Source: Cyclostephanos tholiformis (Eukaryota > Bacillariophyta > Thalassiosirophyceae > Thalassiosirales > Thalassiosiraceae). Taken from it: a DNA stretch of 10,230 nucleotides. Shown piece by piece: positions 7,215 through 10,230 of the stretch. The stretch is taken from NCBI GenBank assembly GCA_036939975.1, contig JALLPB010001682.1, positions 1 through 10,230 on the forward strand, given 5' to 3'. Below the pieces are notes generated by a model, which had not been told where the DNA came from, made no database searches, and saw only the letters and a program-made list of their open reading frames with translations. Numbering within the stretch: the first letter of the stretch is position 1; each line of letters opens with the position of its first letter. Position numbers and translations under genes: made by a program.

Positions 7215-7366
7215 TGCTGATATCCCTCCTAGTGTCCAACAGGATATCTGAAGGTTATTCAAGCACAAGCTTACCTCATACTGGTTACTCACAATGATCT
7301 ATTTCCCTAGCACAATAGACCCCATAAATTAGATCAGTTCCTTATCACCATGTTAACAGATCAGCA
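7215..7366 (+). repeat. 3' LTR of the copia-type element
   Basis: A 152-bp copy of 3105-3254, beginning TGCTGATATCCC and ending AGATCAGCA. Its first and last seven bases are perfect inverted repeats. It retains ATTAGATCAGTTC, the LTR arm of the proposed self-priming hairpin. Confidence 0.93.
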
Positions 7367-7371
7367 CTTCT
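7367..7371. repeat. Right target-site duplication (CTTCT)
   Basis: Five bases after the 3' LTR, four of five identical to CCTCT before the 5' LTR. Confidence 0.65.
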
Positions 7372-7567
7372 CTTTTTGCAGGTGTCTTGTATGTATGTTG
7401 ACCTAAATACCCTACTTCAGCAAGGGTATTTTTTGGTGGGATTGATTGATCCCATGTGGGGCAAATGTCACAAAAAATTCCATCTTCATGCATAGGAACC
7501 CTATGAATGAAAAAAATCACACAACCGCACACAACACACAACAACAAGATGGCACGATGCCAGCATT
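7372..7567. other. Flanking non-coding DNA right of the LTR element
   Basis: Holds a 9-bp inverted repeat (7405-7413 with 7423-7431, 9-base loop) and a CA/AAC-rich tract at about 7520-7545. No gene is seen. Confidence 0.45.
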
Positions 7568-7862
7568 GTCCGCCACCGGCCTCTGCCACTGCCCATGGCC
7601 TTCCAGCATCCATTCCAGCATGATGAGCATGCTTGCCACAGCATGGGCGATGCTGGGTATGCTTGGTTTGTTTTTTATGTGAGGGGGGGTGAGTAGTCTC
7701 CTCTTTTTTTCAATTTGTTTTTAAAAACGTATTTTTGCAATCAATGGGGACATCCGCCATTGCCTCTCCTATTGCCCGTGGAAGTATGCCACCCGTTCCG
7801 GCACAACGTGCCTACTCAAAAATTGTGGGTGATGACTGGTACTCTTGGTTGGGTCTGTTTTG
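7568..7862 (+). repeat. Two diverged direct repeats, offset about 183 bp
   Basis: GTCCGCCACC...CTCTGCCACTGCCC at 7568-7593 resembles ATCCGCCATT...CTCTCCTATTGCCC at 7752-7777. Then, 77 and 75 bases after each TCCGCC, follow related 24-mers starting at 7646 and 7828 (GGCGATGCTGG and GGTGATGACTGG, each ending in a CTTGGTT word), 17 of 24 bases matching. Collinear spacing supports an old tandem duplication. The second copy lies in a frame open for about 59 codons (to TAG near 7903), with no ATG start and no recognised domain. Confidence 0.45.
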
Positions 7863-7955
7863 GGCTATAGGAATGCCTGGGGCATCAAAAAGAAGTCTGA
7901 TTTAGAAATAGAGAGAGGAGCAGGGCTTAAGGCTTAGTTTTTGTAGTTCAAGCAA

Positions 7956-8279
7956 AACAACCAACCAAAAGACGGCATTCGCATTGAGAAGGATATTGGG
8001 AGAGGCATGAGACCATGGTGGAACATGTCAGGGAGGCATTTTGGCATCATTTGGGGTGGTGAATTAGGTGATGAAAAAATTTAAAAATACAATTCATTGT
8101 GCCCTTAGATGGCCACCAAATGACAAATAAGAATGCAACAACCAACCAAAAATGAGTGGGATCAACTGGGGGGGAATGAGGTATGAGGTGGAACTGGTGA
8201 GGAGCATGGGGGGAGCATGAATTGATCATTTTGGGGTGATTAAGTTGGGGCATAGTAAAAAACTAAAATAATTTGGATG
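7956..8279 (+). repeat. Two diverged direct repeats, offset about 180 bp
   Basis: AACAACCAACCAAAA occurs at 7956-7970 and 8137-8151. Each is followed by a G-rich stretch with GCATGA/GCATGG and GTGGAAC words, and then by TTGGGGTG at 8051 and 8231 and an A-rich run. Word order and offset (180-181) are preserved, indicating a diverged tandem pair. No coding potential. Confidence 0.55.
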
Positions 8280-8606
8280 AGTTAACTAATTAATTTTTTT
8301 CTCAACCAATTTACAAAAATGAATAAAAACCTTTGACAGAGCCCTTGACCAGGATTTTTTCTAATTCGCCATTGCAATGCTGCTGGACCCGGGGATTGGC
8401 TCCACCATGGCAATATTCTTTTAACGATGGTTGGGATACTTGGAGAGCAAAAATTAGTACTATTCTTATGTAGGATATGAATGAGAGTTACTGGTGTTTT
8501 GTCTGAAGTTTTTTTTGTTTGTATCATATCGTACCTTATCTATTCTGGGATGAAGTGTGGGACTAGATGACAATACAAGTGTAGTACATCATACTGTAAA
8601 TACATA
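8280..8606. other. AT-rich non-coding stretch
   Basis: T-runs and short frames only. A minus-strand frame of 81 codons (8282-8527) has no recognisable motif and low-complexity ends. Nothing supported. Confidence 0.45.
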
Positions 8607-8993
8607 CTATGCAATTTGGTATGTGGCAGACAGACCATAATATTTTGCTGACTTTGAAGGAGGTAAAACCAACCCAACCAGGTTGTGATCAACATGCTCT
8701 CCTTCTGTGATGGCTAACAGATGTTTTTGCACTTGAATGATCACTAGCATTCTTGTTGCCACTTTTTTTGGATGGACATTTGGTGACACCAAAGATGCTA
8801 AGCTCCTGATTCAAATGATCACTAACTTTCTCATAGCCTCTTGTTTGATATGACACAAGAGATCCAATGCTCCAAAATTGGAGTTGGAGATGCACAATAA
8901 ATTGATGCATGAATGCTCATTGTTTTTTGTGTTTGACTCTCTCCACCACCACCCTACTGCTGCATTCATAGCATCAACTAAAAGACCAAGCAT
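8607..8993 (-). pseudogene. Possible degenerate coding frame, unrecognised
   Basis: One minus-strand frame from ATG (8991-8993) runs to a stop after 8607 with a single internal TGA (8811-8813), giving about 128 codons. Text such as INLLCISNSNFGALDLLCHI and, after the stop, VATRMLVIIQVQKHLLAITE looks protein-like but I do not recognise it. A stop lies directly before the ATG. An overlapping minus frame (8689-8910, 73 codons) is also open, which weakens the case. It may be an old transposon or gene fragment. Confidence 0.25.
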
Positions 8994-9279
8994 TCACCAA
9001 AATCTTCAACCCTCCCTCCACTCCCTGAGGCAATTTTGGCTAATCTAGCCTTGAAGCTAAAGGGAGTCTAAGATACTAAAATGGACAGGAAGCCCCCACC
9101 ATTCCTCACTTTCCCTCCATTTCTTAAACTCTATGCACTACTAACATAATTTTTGTTAGGACTTCATACAATTTGATTGCAGAGCCAAAACTTAAATAAT
9201 CAATTAAATGCATAGCCTGTAGTGTCAAGTTTTGTCTACCTGTTTAATAGGCTATTTGTCACTTTACTTTTTTCTACAG
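8994..9279. other. Non-coding, ends in a good splice-acceptor sequence
   Basis: No gene is seen. The last 17 bases (TTTACTTTTTTCTACAG, 9263-9279) are a pyrimidine tract plus CAG, a convincing eukaryotic 3' splice site if the region is transcribed on +. Confidence 0.4.
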
Positions 9280-9280
9280 T

Positions 9281-9511
9281 AAATTATGTACAACAACCAG
9301 CCCAGAAGATCTTGCCCCCAACCTTATTCTAGCCTTGTTTGACCAGTGGCCACAACCAGGATATCCAGCAGCTTTAGCCCATATCACAGCCTGTTGTGAT
9401 ATGATGCCCCAAGTTAGCATATTGTCATCCCCCCACATTGGGGGTGATGATACCTATGCTTGGTTTAGGCATTGTACCACCACAGGCTGCATACTACCTT
9501 ACATTCTGTAA
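9281..9511 (+). CDS. Possible terminal exon, product unrecognised
   Basis: An open frame of 76 codons and TAA (9509-9511) begins right after a strong acceptor-like TTTTTTCTACAG ending at 9279 (one split-codon base at 9280). It lacks an early ATG, so it makes sense only as a downstream exon or a gene fragment. The peptide is compositionally normal and includes PEDLAPNLILALFDQW, GYPAALAHITACCDM and GGDDTYAWFRHC. I do not recognise a family. The DNA for GDDTYAWF resembles words at 7646 and 7828, so this may be one decayed member of a dispersed family. I found no upstream exon, so the call is tentative. Confidence 0.35.
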   Translation, partial: KLCTTTSPEDLAPNLILALFDQWPQPGYPAALAHITACCDMMPQVSILSSPHIGGDDTYAWFRHCTTTGCILPYIL

Positions 9512-9622
9512 TGCTGTTTTGTGTGACTTTTTTATTCTATCATAATATTACTAATTGATGCCATTATAGTGACTAAGGACACATAGATGTATCAAATTAT
9601 TAAACCTCTGTGTTTAGACTCT
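9512..9622. other. AT-rich gap between two convergent coding traces
   Basis: About 110 bases separating the stop of the + frame (9511) from the stop of the - frame (9623). No poly(A) signal stands out with certainty. Confidence 0.3.
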
Positions 9623-9775
9623 TTAGACATCCTTACTCAATGATGATATTGTCAATGCCATCGATTCCCCCAATTCAGTCAAATCCGCTGACATTTCATC
9701 CAACCTTCTTCTGATTGCATCTTTTTTCTCCTGAGTCATCCCATCAAGTTTTGACAACAACTCTTGCTCTTTAAG
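9623..9775 (-). CDS. Possible terminal exon encoding an amphipathic/coiled-coil tail
   Basis: Reading the minus strand from 9775 to TAA at 9623-9625 gives 50 residues rich in charged and Leu residues: KEQELLSKLDGMTQEKKDAI, then RRRLDEMSADLTELGESM and a short hydroxyl-rich end. Leu/Met/Ile spacing fits an amphipathic helix or coiled coil. There is no ATG at the start and a TAG directly precedes it; that TAG, in CCGGACACCCTAG, could be the AG of a 3' splice site, making this a last exon. No upstream exon was found in 9780-10230. It could equally be a fragment of an old element protein. Confidence 0.35.
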   Translation of the reverse strand, partial: LKEQELLSKLDGMTQEKKDAIRRRLDEMSADLTELGESMALTISSLSKDV

Positions 9776-10148
9776 CTAGGGTGTCCGGTGGAAAAAATAT
9801 GATTTTTTAAATGTGCCCACACCATTTCTGAGTGTTTTAAACTGCTCTACTGTGTTCCAATATGATACTTGAAAGTTTCGTCAGAAAAAAATGACCAGAA
9901 CCCACCCATTGGGTGCACCAAACTTAGAAATGTTTTGTTCTTACAAATTAGCCCATTTTACATGCTATTTTGAGCCATATCTGTATAAGCCAGAAAAGAT
10001 GTGATATGGACTTTTGAAGTATGCAAAAATGATTATTAGCATATGCATAAGTTGTATGTTAAGTTTTGAAACTTAATTCTAATGTTTCGTGGTTTATTGG
10101 CACTGCCAAGCATTGGTGGGGTCCTGCAAATAATTTTTCCAATTTATC
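9776..10148. other. AT-rich non-coding stretch
   Basis: Begins with AGGGTGTCCGGTGG (9778-9791), which could be the end of a DNA transposon, but no inverted partner is present in the window. The rest has no long frame or recognisable motif. Confidence 0.4.
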
Positions 10149-10202
10149 TACCATAGAAGCCGGGGCATAAGAAATGCCAGGGCATAAGAAACATTTCCTC
10201 TT
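10149..10202 (+). repeat. Third end of the inverted-arm (MITE-like) family
   Basis: TACCATAGAAGCC followed by GGGGCATAAGAAA matches the left end of copy B (TACCATAGATGCC ... GGGGAATAAGAAAC at 2841-2870). The block GCCNGGG-ATAAGAAAC then recurs about 18 bases later (10175-10192), so there is a small internal duplication. The rest of the element lies beyond the window. Confidence 0.5.
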
Positions 10203-10230
10203 TTCTTAGATAGTTAGCCCCCTCTATGTA

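Larger units (their letters stand above)
3105..7366 (+). mobile_element. Ty1/copia-type LTR retrotransposon, complete ends, dead
   Basis: Seen: two ~150-bp direct repeats beginning TG and ending CA, flanked by a 5-bp near-duplication, enclose remnants of protease, GAG-pre-integrase, integrase, RT and RNase H in that order. Integrase before RT is the diagnostic copia order. Total length is 4262 bp, short for an autonomous copia element, and only about 270 bases separate the 5' LTR from the first recognisable protease text, so gag is missing or unrecognisable. The coding strand changes frame at least eight times and has many stops. LTR identity is about 91% (about 13 substitutions and two indels by hand alignment), so it is not a recent insertion. 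Confidence 0.92.

Noticed and set aside
6902..7220. Open frames of 93-101 codons across the CCATTA array
   Set aside because: They are open only because the repeat lacks stops; the peptides are pure repeat (His/Tyr/Pro/Ile).
7405..7434. A 9-bp stem with a 9-base loop followed by a T-run, resembling an intrinsic terminator
   Set aside because: The setting is eukaryotic and there is no gene upstream to terminate; the stem is short and AT-rich.
8282..8527. Minus-strand frame of 81 codons
   Set aside because: No motif, odd composition, and no splice or start context that stands out.
9778..9791. AGGGTGTCCGGTGG as a DNA-transposon terminus
   Set aside because: It looks like a terminal word, but no inverted partner or target duplication is visible in the window.
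1..10230. CRISPR array, defence system, phage or bacterial operon
   Set aside because: No regularly spaced identical repeats with unique spacers, no prokaryotic gene organisation; all recognisable proteins are eukaryotic retroelement types.

Overview
This window is eukaryotic repeat-dense DNA, most likely from a microalga such as a diatom or another stramenopile. That guess rests on my memory of which retrotransposon lineages these protein remnants resemble, not on a search. There is no bacterial-style gene density, no operon, no tRNA or rRNA gene and no CRISPR array. I see no intact gene; nearly everything identifiable is a decayed mobile element.

Layout. Positions 1-2100 hold the 3' part of a DIRS-like tyrosine-recombinase retrotransposon on the + strand: the end of a reverse transcriptase (YIDD box), an RNase H with its core deleted, and an overlapping tyrosine recombinase that keeps the H-x-x-R motif and the nucleophilic Tyr but has lost its first catalytic Arg. 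A 73-bp near-duplication with an N at 1068 looks like an assembly join. Positions 2332-3020 carry two copies of a short element with long inverted arms; a third end of the same family runs off the window at 10149. Positions 3105-7366 are a complete but dead Ty1/copia-type LTR retrotransposon: two ~150-bp LTRs (TG...CA, about 91% identical), a near-match 5-bp target duplication, and remnants of protease, GAG-pre-integrase, integrase, reverse transcriptase and RNase H in copia order, broken by at least eight frame changes and many stops. No gag is recognisable. A CCATTA-rich tandem array lies between RNase H and the 3' LTR.

Positions 7372-10230 are AT-rich and mostly non-coding, with two pairs of ~180-bp-spaced diverged direct repeats. 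Three weak coding traces remain: a degenerate minus-strand frame at 8607-8993, a possible terminal exon on + at 9281-9511 behind a good splice acceptor, and a possible minus-strand terminal exon at 9623-9775 encoding an amphipathic tail.

The most interesting observation is in the LTR element. The 13 bases just after the 5' LTR, where a tRNA primer site should be, are a perfect reverse complement of 13 bases inside the LTR. This suggests Tf1-like self-priming in a copia-type element. A second theme is that many stops in both retroelements are TGA where related proteins appear to have Arg, consistent with CGA-to-TGA decay by CpG deamination.
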